Below, piece after piece: positions 34,135-44,434 of a stretch of 64,000 nucleotides of DNA; within the stretch, counting starts at the first letter, position 1; every line of letters begins with the position of its first letter. A model generated the notes under the pieces. It had not been told where the DNA came from and made no database searches. It saw only the letters and a list, made by a program, of their open reading frames with translations. Both the position numbers and the translations under genes were made by a program. Origin of the DNA: Diphasiastrum complanatum (Eukaryota > Streptophyta > Lycopodiopsida > Lycopodiales > Lycopodiaceae); NCBI GenBank assembly GCA_029204225.1, contig CM055100.1:18832244-18896243 (forward strand), given 5' to 3'.

Positions 34135-35039
34135 TGTTTAATCCTAACCTATTTTATCTCCAACGGCTAATTAAACTTAGTAAATGCCAGCTGCACAAAT
34201 GTGATGGGAGCAATTTATTGAATATACATTGTAAGGCCCCCTTTTTAACTTTACCAAGTTTCGTGCAATGGGGACCAAGTGGCCAAGTAGCTCAAGCTTA
34301 TAGTGACACCTCATACTTTTCCATGCATGTACTTGAGAAGCTTTTCTGAACGAGAATGATAGATCTCAAAGTGACCAAATTGTCTACCATAAGGTGCATT
34401 CTGCTCAATTCAGCTTGTCTAGTGGCTTGAAGTTCATTTGAATCCAGCCAGCTACAAAGTCTCTTTTCCTTCATCATTCTGTAACTTTGCCAAATTGTGG
34501 CTTATTGTAACGGTCTAGTACTTGGCTGGATCAATTTTTGCCTCATTCGTGAACACAGTGGCCATTTAATTGGAAATTTCTCAAGGATTGATTGGATAAA
34601 CTCATGATAAATGGAACCACCACTAAATTGTTGATTTTGAAACTCCACACGTATCCAACTGATATCTATAGACTTGCTATAGGCAAATCTTGGATGTGTT
34701 GTGTTCACTTTCCTTTTCCATAAACCACGGTCTTTTAATTTTTTTGATATGAGCATGGTGGAAACGAAATACTTATTCTTTACACACCAAATGTAATGCT
34801 GTGCAAGATTTTGAATAATTTGGGGAAAAAATTGACAATAATTTATTGAAATTATTTTAGTTCTAACACTTGGGAGGTACATAGTGACACCTTTTTGTTA
34901 TCAGATCTTTTATACCCAAGAGAATAGATGGACCTATGTGATACTATATTGCTGATCCTTTCATGTGGAGATGTTACTATAGGGAGGTGCTTGGTAAGAC
35001 TGTTAATGATTTGTCTAATGACTTGCATGTTTGTGTTAG
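34135..35039 (+). other. Probable copia 3' LTR start, then unassigned sequence up to exon E
   Basis: The TG at 34135 after the polypurine tract should begin the 3' LTR, but its end cannot be located without a partner. A 126-codon minus-strand open frame (34882-34502) has no domain I recognise. The acceptor of exon E is at 35038-35039. Confidence 0.4.
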
Positions 35040-35141
35040 ATTCGTGAAGGAAGACATCAAACACTCGACCAATGTCTAGTTCGAGAGTATCGGATGAGTC
35101 ATGAAGCAGTAATAGGGAGAGTATCCAAAGATTTTTATGAG
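35040..35141 (+). CDS. CHY1-like hydrolase, exon E
   Basis: The acceptor is TTGTGTTAG. The exon has 34 codons, phase 0 to 0, and ends with GAG before an unusual GTGTTT donor. It encodes IREGRHQTLDQCLVREYRM followed by SHEAVIGRVSKDFYE. This matches the I-R-E-G-R-x-Q-x-L-x-x-C-L-x-x-E-Y-R-M block that directly follows L-K-I-x-L-R-S in the family. The downstream intron is only 93 bp. Confidence 0.9.
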
Positions 35142-35234
35142 GTGTTTATGTCTTTTGCTTTGCTATGTTTATAAATTTTCAAGGCTTAGCAATGTGTGTT
35201 GCTCATGCTAATGGTAAGGAGTATGGCTTTGCAG

Positions 35235-35276
35235 GGCTGTAGAGCAATTTTGATAGACAAAGACAATTCTCCAAAG
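35235..35276 (+). CDS. CHY1-like hydrolase, exon F (14-codon microexon)
   Basis: This very small exon lies between a GGCTTTGCAG acceptor and a GTAATT donor, phase 0 to 0. It encodes GCRAILIDKDNSPK, matching the G-(C/V)-R-A-x-L-(I/V)-D-K-D-x-x-P-K motif near the C terminus of the hydrolase. It is followed by the 23-kb intron that contains the solo LTR, the minus-strand LINEs and the composite gypsy-in-copia insertion. Confidence 0.9.
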
Positions 35277-35655
35277 GTAATTTTAGATTTAGTTTTGCTA
35301 TTGATAGGCATCTATACAACGCAAGGATCAGAATTGTGTTGTTCAATGTTGTGAGTTGGGATCTTATTGTATTGTTACAAAAGTTGCAACAAAATCTTGT
35401 TTAGTTTATTTGAGATCATTGAATCAATAGTTTTCTCAAATTGATGAATATTTCTTCCTAGTGATATTGAGAATTGAACCCTTGTAGCCTACAAATTTGT
35501 GAAAATTGTTGGCTGTTGGAGGAAAATGATTAACCACAAGCTCACTAGCTAATTTAGAATCAATATTCCCAACTTACATATGCATCCTCCTATGAAGATC
35601 CATGATCCTCATAAACAAGATGCACAAGCTAGAGGTATTTCCATTAGTTTGACAG

Positions 35656-36106
35656 AGTTATGAACGTAGCCACGGTTGATCTAGATTTAGTCTATGAAAG
35701 CATCACATAAGCAAGACTTAACCCTAGAAAGCAGGAGAGAGAAAGCTTAAAGAGACTAAAGAAGGAGATCATATCATAAGCCAAGTAACAAATGACACAG
35801 AATCCCTACTTATAGCCAAGAGGAAGCCCTAAAAGGAAGCTTCCAGTGGCTAGGGCCAAACTGAGAGGGAAAATAGTGCGCCCTCCAAGAAGGCCCCCAC
35901 TCTCAGTAATATGACCAAATAACCAATATACTGAATCATAGGGCCCAAGGCCAATAATATGGTCTAAATGTCAATAATAGGGCCCAAGGCCAACCATATA
36001 GTCTAAATGTCAAATAATGAATAAAAAAGGGCCCAAAGCCTGCCTATGCATAAAGTAAAGTAAATGTAAATGGACATGGCGAATGTAATGAGCCGAGTCC
36101 ATAACT
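35656..36106 (-). repeat. Solo gypsy LTR, AGTTA...TAACT ends, perfect target duplication
   Basis: This 451-bp unit on the plus strand starts AGTTATGAAC and ends GTCCATAACT. It is flanked on both sides by GACAG (35651-35655 and 36107-36111). No internal region remains, so it arose by recombination between two LTRs. The exact duplication fixes the LTR ends as AG...CT rather than TG...CA. It lies in the last intron of the host gene. Confidence 0.9.
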
Positions 36107-36227
36107 GACAGTTGATGGTTATGCTTGACTCCATGGTGTGCTCTCTCCAACTAAGAAAGGATTGTTCATTCTCAACACCTGCTACTAGTAGACTGTATTC
36201 CATTAAATGAAATGATACATGCTGGTC

Positions 36228-36229
<2 letters not shown>

Positions 36230-36273
<44 letters not shown>

Positions 36274-36292
36274 AAGAAAGAAAGAAAGAAAG
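36230..36292 (-). repeat. (CT)n/(TTTC)n tail of LINE copy d
   Basis: On the minus strand ATTAATAAAGATC is followed by about five TTTC units and then about 20 CT units, in place of poly(A). Confidence 0.88.
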
Positions 36293-36381
36293 ATCTTTAT
36301 TAATGTCCATGGAGTACCCTAAGGTACATAGGACTGAAAAAAAAGGTACATGTCAAGTGTGCCCGGTGGGAGCATGAAAGC

Positions 36382-37440
36382 TCAACCACCTAAAAGAAAC
36401 AAGATTACAATAAAACAGGAAATAGTGCTATGCACAAGGAGAGTCAAGCATCGTAGATGTCTCTCTGCTTTGTGAGAAAAAATGATGTAAAGTATGTTGT
36501 GGCACTGTCTCTGTGCGAGCTGCGTCTCTCTGTCGTCGAGTAGATGATCGGTGGTGTCTACGCTGTCGTGAAGTTGCAGGCCGTGGCCTGCGGGCTGGCT
36601 GTCTCTCTGGTCGACGACACTGCCTCTGCCGTCTATGTATGGTGGCATCTGGAATCTCAGCCTCTCCATCAGAGTCACTACTCTCCTGCCTCTGTCTTCA
36701 GGTGGATGGTCTCGAAACAAGCAGTAGTATCTCCCTCGAATCTCATAGTAAGCTGGGCATATGAAGAGAAAATGAAACTCATCCTCTATATCATGTAGAT
36801 CACACATACTACAAATCCGCGCATCTCTCGGGATGCCCTTGTATATACTAGTCTCAATGGCTAACTGGTGAGAGGAAACCCGGAACTGACCCATCACTAT
36901 CCACAGTCTGTGTGAGATACTGTCCACTAGGTATCTAGGTACAATGGGATACCCAGCAGGATCCCGAGATAGAAAATGTGTCCGATAGAACTCCGTCTTC
37001 ACCCCAGCTGAATCCTGCCAAGTGCTCTGAAGATATGCCCTGTATAAGTATCCTCTAATATACCGATGAGTACCAGCTGGTAGATCCGTAATGTGAATAC
37101 TCAATGTGGAGAGGAGACGACAGGCCTGGGAATACCACGAGAAGGAGTGTCCCTCAGAGTGTAGGTGTTGGGAGGACGACAGAGCTGCTGCAGCATAGTG
37201 TGTGCCTCTACCATGGAGATCCACTAGGCGCTGTATGAATGTGACAATATGGAACAATGCCTCTATCTGAATCGGGGGGACGGCAAACTCTGCCAATATA
37301 GTATGATGTGGGATAGAGGGCTTAGCCCGTATCATCTGAGAGAGCATATGAATCTGAAGTTGTGAGATGCGTGCCCACTCGGTAGCTGTCAAGCCAGTAC
37401 TCCATGTCTCTGATGCATATAGAGCTGAGGGAACGACCAT
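36382..37440 (-). CDS. LINE copy d ORF2 C-terminal part with zinc-binding-like segment
   Basis: This open frame (352 codons from its first ATG) includes SALYASETWSTGLTATEWAR, QIHMLSQMIRAKPSIPH, GQFRVSSHQLAIETSIYK and ICSMCDLHDIEDEFHFLFIC. The C-x2-C...H-x4-C arrangement resembles the zinc-binding C-terminal domain found after the RT in many plant LINEs. A stop a few codons upstream of 37440 separates it from the preceding frame. Homologous sequence is in copies b (20489-21850) and, partly, c and f. Confidence 0.78.
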   Translation of the reverse strand: MVVPSALYASETWSTGLTATEWARISQLQIHMLSQMIRAKPSIPHHTILAEFAVPPIQIEALFHIVTFIQRLVDLHGRGTHYAAAALSSSQHLHSEGHSFSWYSQACRLLSTLSIHITDLPAGTHRYIRGYLYRAYLQSTWQDSAGVKTEFYRTHFLSRDPAGYPIVPRYLVDSISHRLWIVMGQFRVSSHQLAIETSIYKGIPRDARICSMCDLHDIEDEFHFLFICPAYYEIRGRYYCLFRDHPPEDRGRRVVTLMERLRFQMPPYIDGRGSVVDQRDSQPAGHGLQLHDSVDTTDHLLDDRETQLAQRQCHNILYIIFSHKAERHLRCLTLLVHSTISCFIVILFLLGG

Positions 37441-37452
37441 AGTGTCAAAGAG

Positions 37453-38482
37453 TCAGCACTTACTAGTCGCATCTCTAACATGTGAGCTGAAGCATAATCT
37501 CTCCAACTCTACCAACGATGCATAACCCTTCCGTAGTCGGGAAAATGCCGCCTGTCGCATGCTGAATGTGGGACCAGAAAATGCCACCCCTAGGTTTGTG
37601 TAGGAGTCAACTACCTCAAGTGGATGCTCCTCCCATAAAAGCACCTGTCGCATCATGAAGGATCTAGAAGTGTTAAATATCATAACTTTGGTTTTGGCCA
37701 CATTCACTGATAGTCCCCACTGAGTACAAAAAGAGTGAAGCGCGGCAAGATGCCGTTGCAAACCTTCCCTATGGATAGGGTGGATAAGGTTTGTGGACCA
37801 GGGTGAGGGGAAACCAGATGTGATAGAGCGGTTAAATAGGAGAGAGAGGAAGGGTGAGAGAATGTCAGCAGCTTGCGTCAAAAGTTCAGCTTCTAGATCA
37901 TCAATATCGTTGGCCTTATGTAGATTTAATCGGTCAATGGCCTCTTCTACTATGGCTGGGGAGAATATATCAGAATTACATGTGTAGGGATGTGTAGGAA
38001 GTGGAGGGGTGTCAGGAATAGTGTACAACGATGTGGCATAGGTTACCCATGTGCTAAGATCTGTGATCTGGGGTGGAGGTGCCCGTGAGAGGAATTTTTG
38101 CCAAAATGATCGCGACGAGGAGCTAAAGAGAAGGTCCATCATCTTCTTCCCATGGCCGATTTCGTAAGTAATTTTCTTTTTTTCGGGTGGTTCTACGGTA
38201 TACATGGGATAAGTCCTTTACCGTATAGGGAAAGTGGTAGCATTCGTAAATCAAGTCCAGATGAAGTTGGTTACACTCGTGGTCATACCAGGGATTGTGT
38301 GGTCGATTATGTCGTAAGTGCTTGGGCCGTGGAGATGGGAAGGCAAGGGATGCAGCGATATGCAAGGTCCGGACAAGAAAAAGAGACTGGTCCGTCAAAG
38401 TATCGTTGTAAGGGAAATGAGTCAGGAGGTCAGATAATGCTTCCCTGTACCTTGGGGTGTTTTGAGGATGATAGCGGTACAC
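37453..38482 (-). pseudogene. LINE copy d ORF2 middle part; RT catalytic motifs missing
   Basis: Two overlapping frames (38482-38123 and 38205-37453) hold the segment before RT (NPWYDHECNQLHLDL, FWQKFLSRAPPPQI, IVEEAIDRLNLHKANDIDD) and the first RT motif (WSTNLIHPIHREG). The very next residues, LQRHLAALHSFCTQWGLSVN and KTKVMIFN, belong after the Y/F-A-D-D box in related LINEs. About 200 residues containing RT motifs 1-5 are therefore missing, and the join keeps the reading frame. Confidence 0.75.
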
Positions 38483-38499
38483 TGTTTTGTTGCTGGGAG

Positions 38500-39342
38500 T
38501 TAGGGTATTAGTACATGGGGTGTGAAGAAGGCCAATAGAGAGAGAGAGAGGTATGAGTGTTCAGACAAAGTGGTACGGTGAACCAGGAAAGATGAAATGT
38601 AGGGGAGGAGAGACGACAATCCCATGAAATAGTCAACAACACTACTCCCTCCACTGTGTTGGAAACAAGTAAAGTCACCTGAATCAGGCCACTGCAATAA
38701 GCCATTATAAATGGCCAATCGATGAGCCTCGCCCAACTGAAGCATCTGCTCTCCGTATGCAGTAACTGGACCCTCTACATCTGCTGATCGTCGCCGGAGG
38801 CCAAGATCATCCCAGTCTAAAGCATGTATCCGCTGTGGATCATCCTCTGCTCTATGGAACTCTGTCTGCCTGGACCCAGTCCTGGCATTTAAGTCACCAG
38901 CTAAAAGAACATAACCCCGCTCCTCATATCGGATAATGTCTGAAGAGATATCCATGTAAGGTGACTCCTCATCTACTGTGAAAACTGAGGTGTCTGGTGG
39001 AAAATAACAAATGGCCAGAAAGAGGTCACGCGTCAATTCCATCAAAGTCCGGTCCACCCGAATCCAAATATAGCGAGCTCGCTCATCTGTATGCACCAAC
39101 TCGACCCAAGGCCGAATGAAGTCACGGACTAAGCAGGCCACCCCACCAGAACCCCGATCTGTCAATGCTCTCGTCGACTGCCGATGTGCAGAGTACCAGC
39201 AAAAACCCGTAACAACAGGTAGACCTCTTTCCGGACTCTCATGTGTCTCTGTGAATAGGAAGAGATCACCCTCCGCACAAAAGTCTCTAAAATCACCAGC
39301 AGTAGCCGAGGAGTGAATGCCATTGCAGTTCCATAGCCTCAA
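38500..39342 (-). CDS. LINE copy d ORF2: APE-type endonuclease domain
   Basis: The frame opens with MRLWNCNGIHSSATAGDF and holds the endonuclease landmarks in order: LFTETHES (Glu), LLAGDLNARTGS (Asp-x-Asn), SSVVDYFMG, and a final S-E-H-S motif carrying the histidine. Such APE endonucleases nick the target to prime reverse transcription. ORF2 begins 32 bp after the ORF1 stop, a usual spacing for a two-ORF LINE. The frame closes at 38500, and an overlapping minus frame from 38482 carries the continuation, so at least one frameshift separates it from the following part. Confidence 0.85.
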   Translation of the reverse strand: MRLWNCNGIHSSATAGDFRDFCAEGDLFLFTETHESPERGLPVVTGFCWYSAHRQSTRALTDRGSGGVACLVRDFIRPWVELVHTDERARYIWIRVDRTLMELTRDLFLAICYFPPDTSVFTVDEESPYMDISSDIIRYEERGYVLLAGDLNARTGSRQTEFHRAEDDPQRIHALDWDDLGLRRRSADVEGPVTAYGEQMLQLGEAHRLAIYNGLLQWPDSGDFTCFQHSGGSSVVDYFMGLSSLLPYISSFLVHRTTLSEHSYLSLSLLAFFTPHVLIP

Positions 39343-39373
39343 CCGAACCGCTTAGTCCGAGGGGCCTTAATCC

Positions 39374-40711
39374 CTATTTGACAGAATTCGGAGGATCAAT
39401 GTATCGAGCCTTGCCATCCCGATAAATTACCCTCTTCCCCAAAGCTTTTGCCTCAATAAATGCTTTTTTCCGATCCACAACTTGCATGGGAGTGAGATCA
39501 TCATCCATAAATATAAGTGTACCTCTAAGCTTGGCCCACAGTTTGAGAGGTGCCCGTCTCTCTTCCAGATTCGTGAAGCGAACTATGAGTGTAGAGGGGC
39601 CTCTCTTGGTTCTCCAAGCTCTATCCAACCCTTCAGAGTGATGGGAGAGTGTGCTTGAGAGAAAGCTGGCTGCTTCAGTCATTGGATCGTTGGTGTCTTC
39701 AACTCCGCGGACCCTAATATTTAGGGCTTTGTATTCTTGCATTCGCTCTTCGGATATGGTGGCCGAAATGACTCGGTTGAAGGATGGTGTACCCTCCCTA
39801 ACATCCTCCCTGAACAGAGAAGCCCACGATTTTGTCTCAGCCTTATGTTGCTCTATCTTCTCTTCCAACTCTTGAATCTTAGTAGGTTCTCCTTGGTTAC
39901 TTATTGTTGCCTCCAAAGAAGTAATCCGGGCTAACATGATTTCTCGTTCAGCGGCCATAGTGTGAACGACCGTTTGAAGCTGTCCCATTTCTTTCCGTAG
40001 AAAGGTGGATTCGTTCTTGATTTGCTCGATGTAGGAGAAAATGTATTGCTCGAATGATTTGGCAGGTGTATAGATCTCAGGTATCAAGAAAGAGGAGTGA
40101 GCAGGTGGATGGCAAGGAGTATGGACTGTAGGCAACACTGTCTCATCTTTCATACCACATCTGATTCCATCTGTAACCACAGCAGTGCCATCACGAGGTC
40201 TCTGAGCAACATTGAGAGCATTGGCATACTGATTGGAAACAAGAGTGAATGCCTCTGTAGCGCTGGTGGACAGCGAGAGAGGGACTGTGGTATCCTTGGA
40301 ATCTGGAGCGCTGGTGGACAGAGGAGGAGCTGTAGCGCTAGGAGACAACGGATCTGCATCGATGCTGTAGCCGGATGCAGCGCTGGTGGACGATATCAGA
40401 GCTGGAGCTGATTTCATCAGTGGAGCTGGTGGAGCTGGTGGAGCGATGGAGCTGCTTTCATCAGTGGAGACCCGTGGAGAGGCCTGGCCAGCTAGCGATG
40501 GTGTAGAGACCCGCGACTCAGCTGTGGACACCCGCGATGGAGGCTCCTGATCCGTGGACACCCGCGATACCTGGCCATTTAGCTCATCTGTACAAATCTG
40601 CGATGGAGGCTCCTGGCTGCTCAGCGTCAGCGATGGTGAAGGGGCCATCTGGCCACGAGTAGAAGTCCGTGAGGGGGGGGAGCGTGGGCAACCCTTACCT
40701 TTCCTGGCCAT
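39374..40711 (-). CDS. LINE copy d ORF1 protein
   Basis: This is an open frame of about 445 codons. I prefer the ATG at 40711 (MARKGKGCPRS); an upstream in-frame ATG lies at 40717. The N-terminal 170 residues are Ser/Pro/Ala-rich with repeats of a P-P-S-R-V-S-T type. A coiled coil follows (LRKEMGQLQTVVHTMAAERE, ITSLEATISNQ, EKIEQHKAETKSW). The L1 ORF1-like core then has EYKALNIRVRGVEDTND, STLIVRFTNLEERRAPLKL and LIFMDDDLTPMQVVDRKKAF, ending YRDGKARYID. It shares this order with ORF1 of copy a, so the two are one family. The predicted role is RNA binding in the retrotransposition particle. Confidence 0.85.
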   Translation of the reverse strand: MARKGKGCPRSPPSRTSTRGQMAPSPSLTLSSQEPPSQICTDELNGQVSRVSTDQEPPSRVSTAESRVSTPSLAGQASPRVSTDESSSIAPPAPPAPLMKSAPALISSTSAASGYSIDADPLSPSATAPPLSTSAPDSKDTTVPLSLSTSATEAFTLVSNQYANALNVAQRPRDGTAVVTDGIRCGMKDETVLPTVHTPCHPPAHSSFLIPEIYTPAKSFEQYIFSYIEQIKNESTFLRKEMGQLQTVVHTMAAEREIMLARITSLEATISNQGEPTKIQELEEKIEQHKAETKSWASLFREDVREGTPSFNRVISATISEERMQEYKALNIRVRGVEDTNDPMTEAASFLSSTLSHHSEGLDRAWRTKRGPSTLIVRFTNLEERRAPLKLWAKLRGTLIFMDDDLTPMQVVDRKKAFIEAKALGKRVIYRDGKARYIDPPNSVK

Positions 40712-40762
40712 GGACAAGGATCACTCCTACTGCAAGGCCCTCGCCATCTCCATCTCCATCTC

Positions 40763-40766
<4 letters not shown>

Positions 40767-40834
<68 letters not shown>

Positions 40835-40975
40835 TTAATTAATGTCTTTTCCATGCCAAAAGGCATATAAGATTGGTAAATGTACATGTCAAGTATGTGG
40901 TAATAGTGGGAACGTATGAAACATCTCCAAAACAATAACAAAAGAAATAATATATCTAAATACTATGAACTGAAA
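40767..40975 (-). mobile_element. LINE 3' end fragment (copy e) with CT tail
   Basis: On the minus strand a 3' UTR fragment (TTTTGGAGATGTTTCATACG, TACTTGACATG-like text shared with copies c and f) leads to ATGCCTTTTGGCATGG, TTAATTAAGCTTT and a 65-bp CT tail (40831-40767). It is a heavily 5'-truncated copy inserted into the copia integrase region near 41005. Its tail is directly followed by the 5' end of copy d. Confidence 0.75.
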
Positions 40976-41004
40976 TAAATGAGGTGAGATAGGTGCAATT
41001 GAAT

Positions 41005-41716
41005 GTCTACAATAAAGTTGCTAGAAAATCTTTGAAACGTTGAAAAACTTCCGACTTAGCCTTCATAGGATACATCCATGTAAAACGGGAAAAGTCATCA
41101 ATAAAAGTCACAAAATAGATGCACTTTCCAATGGATTCGGTCCTCATTGGACCACAAACATCACTATGAACCAAATCAAATTTATCAAGAACCCTTATAG
41201 TTCCATCAATTGGAAAAGGTTTCCTTTGAAACTTTCCAAGTATGCACCCCCCTCGCATACATGCCCTTCCGGCTGCTCAATCGTAGGAATATCTTCTACC
41301 ATATTAAATGTCTTCAGCTTCTTCAAACTTGCAAAGTTGAGATGTCCAAACCTTGCGTGCCACAATTCAGCCAACTCCAATGATTGTGATGTAGAACAAA
41401 CAAGACATATAGAGGGAATTCGACGCTCATAGTTATCCATAATGAATAAGCCAGCATGCATTGTTCCCGAAACAATAATCAAGAGTGATCTTTTAGGATC
41501 CTTGACAAGGCACTTATCTTCTTTGAACTCAACAACTAGTCCCTGCTTCAACATAGTTGAAACCGAAAGATGGTTCTTCTTGATTCCCGGAACATAAAGC
41601 ACATTCTTAATGTACTTTTCTTCACCATTAGGCAGAATGATGGCTACAATTCCAATTCCATGAACAGAATAAGATGCATCATCCGCACATTGTACCTTAC
41701 TTCCATTTTGCACTTC
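41005..41716 (-). pseudogene. Outer copia element, part 2: protease end, gag-pre-integrase, integrase start
   Basis: Below the gypsy insertion, the minus-strand frame reads VEVQNGSKVQCADDASYSVH, YIKNVLYVPGIKKNHLSVST, LWHARFGHLNFASLKKL and then, after a frameshift near 41230, FDLVHSDVCGPMRTESIGK and FVTFIDDFSRFTWMYPM (start of the integrase core). It is cut at about 41005 by a LINE 3' fragment. The codon phase matches the part above 49943 if the gypsy element and one CACTA copy are disregarded. The two parts are one copia gene split by the insertion. Confidence 0.85.
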
Positions 41717-41721
41717 CACTA

Positions 41722-42186
41722 AGTTATGATCAAAATCTCAGGTGTTGAATCAATGAAGCATAAAAGACAGCAATAGACTAAAGCCCTACAAGCAATAGAC
41801 AAGACAATAGGTTCTCCCACGAAGAGCCCAAGCAATACCAATCAATAATCTGAAAAATGAGTGTACAAATGCCCCTATATATACCCTACCAATGAACCCT
41901 AAAATAGGAATTCAAAAGTAAAGGGAGGCAAAATGTGGAGGCAAAATAGTGCGCCCTTCTACGGGCCCCCACTCCACATATACCAATATAATAAGGGCCC
42001 AAGGCCAATCAATGTCATAAAAAAGGACCCAATGTGGGTCATAAGCATATAAAAAGGCTCTGGGCCCTGTACATGACTAATATAAAATGCGTAACTAGAA
42101 ATATACATAACCAACAATAAATGTAAAGAGGCCTGCGGAATATATGCAGAGTAGCCCAGTAGGCCTGTATCCTGTAGTCCGTAACT
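41722..42186 (-). repeat. 3' LTR of the composite gypsy element
   Basis: This 465-bp LTR on the minus strand starts AGTTACGGAC after the polypurine CAGGGAG (42193-42187) and ends GATCATAACT, again AG...CT ends. A TATATATAGGGG stretch on the minus strand near 41870-41882 is a TATA candidate. Confidence 0.88.
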
Positions 42187-42193
42187 CTCCCTG

Positions 42194-43530
42194 GCTATAA
42201 AGAACATTGCCCCCAATGTAGGCAAAATAAGATAAGAACCAGTGCCAGAGAAAAATACTGCATCAAGATATCCCATCTGAGAAAGGAACATCAAGAGAAG
42301 TCGGAACATCCCGAGAAGCAATGGTAGCTGCAAGTGATCGAGCCTGATCAGCCAGGATAGGGTATATAAAAAACATCAATGGGCTCCCAAGTAGCCTCCT
42401 CAATAGGACGACCATCCCACTGCACCAAAAACTGAACCTGCCAATGGCGACGACTATGCAATAAGCGCACCTGTAAAATAGCAGCTGGCAGGAAAAAGCT
42501 CTAGATCTGTAGGAAATGAGGAATCTCGAGGAGCATCATCCTCAATAGCAGCAAGTAATAAATTGACATGAAAGATATCACAAGCCCGAGTAGCAGCAGG
42601 TAACTCAAGACGATATGTAATTGGACTGAGGCGCTCAAGAATCTAAAAAGGCACATAATAGCGCGGCGCAAGCTTCTCAGTAGAAGCAAGACCCTGTACA
42701 AAACGATGGCGAGCAAAGCGTAACCGGAGAAAAACAATATCTCCCTCTGCAAACTCAACATGGCGCCGATGACGATCAACAATGGTCCTGTACCGCTGCT
42801 GAATATGCTGTAAATGAGTAGCAGCTAGTAATAATCTCCCGAGCACTCGAAAGATAAGATGAAATAGTAACAGGTGCATCATCTGGAGGAGCAGGTATAC
42901 CGGGTAGAACTAGTGAGTATCCATGAGCAAGCAGGAAAGGAGAAACACCTGTGCTGGAACTAACAGAACTGTTATAACTATACTCAGCCAAACATAAATG
43001 CTGATCCCAATCACGACCAGAAGGAGAAACATAATGTCATAAATAATCCTCCAATACCTGGTTAATAACCTCAGACTGACCATCCGCAGAAGAATGATAG
43101 GCAGTGCCCATAAGTATCCTAACATCCAAGATACGCATAAGCTCTTTCCAAAACCTGATGTAAACTTGGTATCCCGATCAGTAAGTATAGATCGTGGGAG
43201 ACCATGTAAGCGGAAAATCTCAGAAATAAATATACGACCACACTGCTCTGCTGTAATAGTACGTCTGACTGGTATGAAATGAGCTTCTTTAGAAAACCTA
43301 TCAACTACCACCAAACAAGAGTCATGACCACGCTGAGTACGGGGAAGACCTAAAATGAAGTCCATAGATATATCAGTCCACTGGCGGGAAGGAATAGGCC
43401 CGCCAGGTTTTTCACGGGAATACTTGTTATGAAGGCAAAAATCACAAGTATGAATAAGGTGAGAAAGCTCACGCTTCATGGAAGGCCAATAAAAATGTTC
43501 TGAAAACCAAAATGGCCACCAACAGGAGAG
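42194..43530 (-). pseudogene. gypsy copy A integrase and 3' region
   Basis: The integrase zinc-finger part LSHLIHTCDFCLHNKYSREK is followed by the core: WTDISMDFILGLPRTQRGHD, LVVVDRFSKEAHFIPV and RSILTDRDTKFTSGF (43400-43150). Frame changes follow, then AEYSYNSSVSSSTGVSPFLL (42991 on), and VEFAEGDIVFLRLRFARHRF with LAPRYYVPF. A final VQWDGRPIEEATWEP-like chromodomain remnant lies near 42430-42380. At least three frame changes break it. Confidence 0.8.
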
Positions 43531-44403
43531 GAATGGGCATCAAGAAGGAGCTGTGGACGTATGTCGAGAGTGCTGGGAATACATAACGAACCATAGTGAA
43601 ACAAACGATGATTAACAATGGAATAAACCTGGTGAGGGTGAGAGGAAGGACGAGAGGCAGACGACAAAACATCACGAAAGTCTGGACATGTGGCATAAGC
43701 CTGAGGAAGATCATCATACCAAGAGTGGGGAGACGTAACAAGACTGTAAGTAAGAGCAGGTAAACGAGACAAAGCATCAGCAGCAGCGTTACTTTTACCA
43801 GGCTTATAATGAATATCAAAATGAAAGGACTGTGAAAACTGAAGCCAACGGTACTGAAGATCACTAAGATCCTTTTGTGTATACAAATAACGAAGTGACT
43901 GGTGATCAGTAAAAACATCAAACGGAACACGATACAGATAATGACGCCACTTCTTTAAAGCAAAAATGATAGCAAACAACTCTTTTTCATGAGTGGAATA
44001 GCGCTGCTCATACGAAAGAAGACGACGGGATTCATACGCAATAACACACTGACGCTGACGTAACAAAGCACCTAATCCTGTGGAACTAGCATCAGTCTCA
44101 ACAGCAAAACGCTGGGAAAACAAGGGCAGTGGTAAGCTTAACCTTCAAAGTATCAAAAGCTGACTGACATGCGGGAGTCCAAGCAAACGAAGTTTCCTTT
44201 TTCAACAGAGCATGCAAAAGAGATGCAAAAGTGGCAAAATGAGCAACTAGTTTACGAAGATGAATAGCAAGACCAAGAAACATATGAACATCAGCAGGCA
44301 CATGCCATGAAAGAATAGAACGGACCTTACGAGGGTCGAGACGAACAGTACCATAAGTACAAAGAAGCCCAAAAACTCGATTTGTACAACAGCAAAAGAA
44401 CAT
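43476..44403 (-). pseudogene. gypsy copy A RNase H region
   Basis: The frame 44123-43476 reads FAVETDASSTGLGALLRQRQ, YSTHEKELFAIIFALKKWRH, VFTDHQSLRYLYTQKDLSDL and NAAADALSRLPAL, then toward the integrase zinc finger AGGHFGFQN. The upstream frame 44403-44098 has the segment after RT (VRSILSWHVPADVHMFLGLA, SFAWTPACQSAFDTLKVKLT). A short deletion and a frame change separate the two, compared with copy B. Confidence 0.85.
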
Positions 44404-44434
44404 TTAGAACGTTTAGCATACAGATGATGAGTAA

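Larger units (their letters stand above)
36230..40766 (-). mobile_element. LINE copy d: nearly full-length, reverse-transcriptase core deleted
   Basis: Minus strand, from a very short 5' UTR (40766-40712) through ORF1 (40711-39374), ORF2 endonuclease (39342-38500), a linker, ORF2 3' part (38205-37453 and 37440-36520) and 3' UTR. It ends ATTAATAAAGATC followed by (TTTC)n and (CT)n at 36292-36230. The 3' signature is GTACCTTAGGGTACTCCATGG. The 5' end abuts the CT tail of another LINE 3' fragment at 40767. This is the most complete copy in the window. Confidence 0.82.

Noticed and set aside
34502-34882. 126-codon minus-strand open frame
   Set aside because: No recognisable domain, and it lies in a retroelement-rich intron. 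Not supported as a gene.
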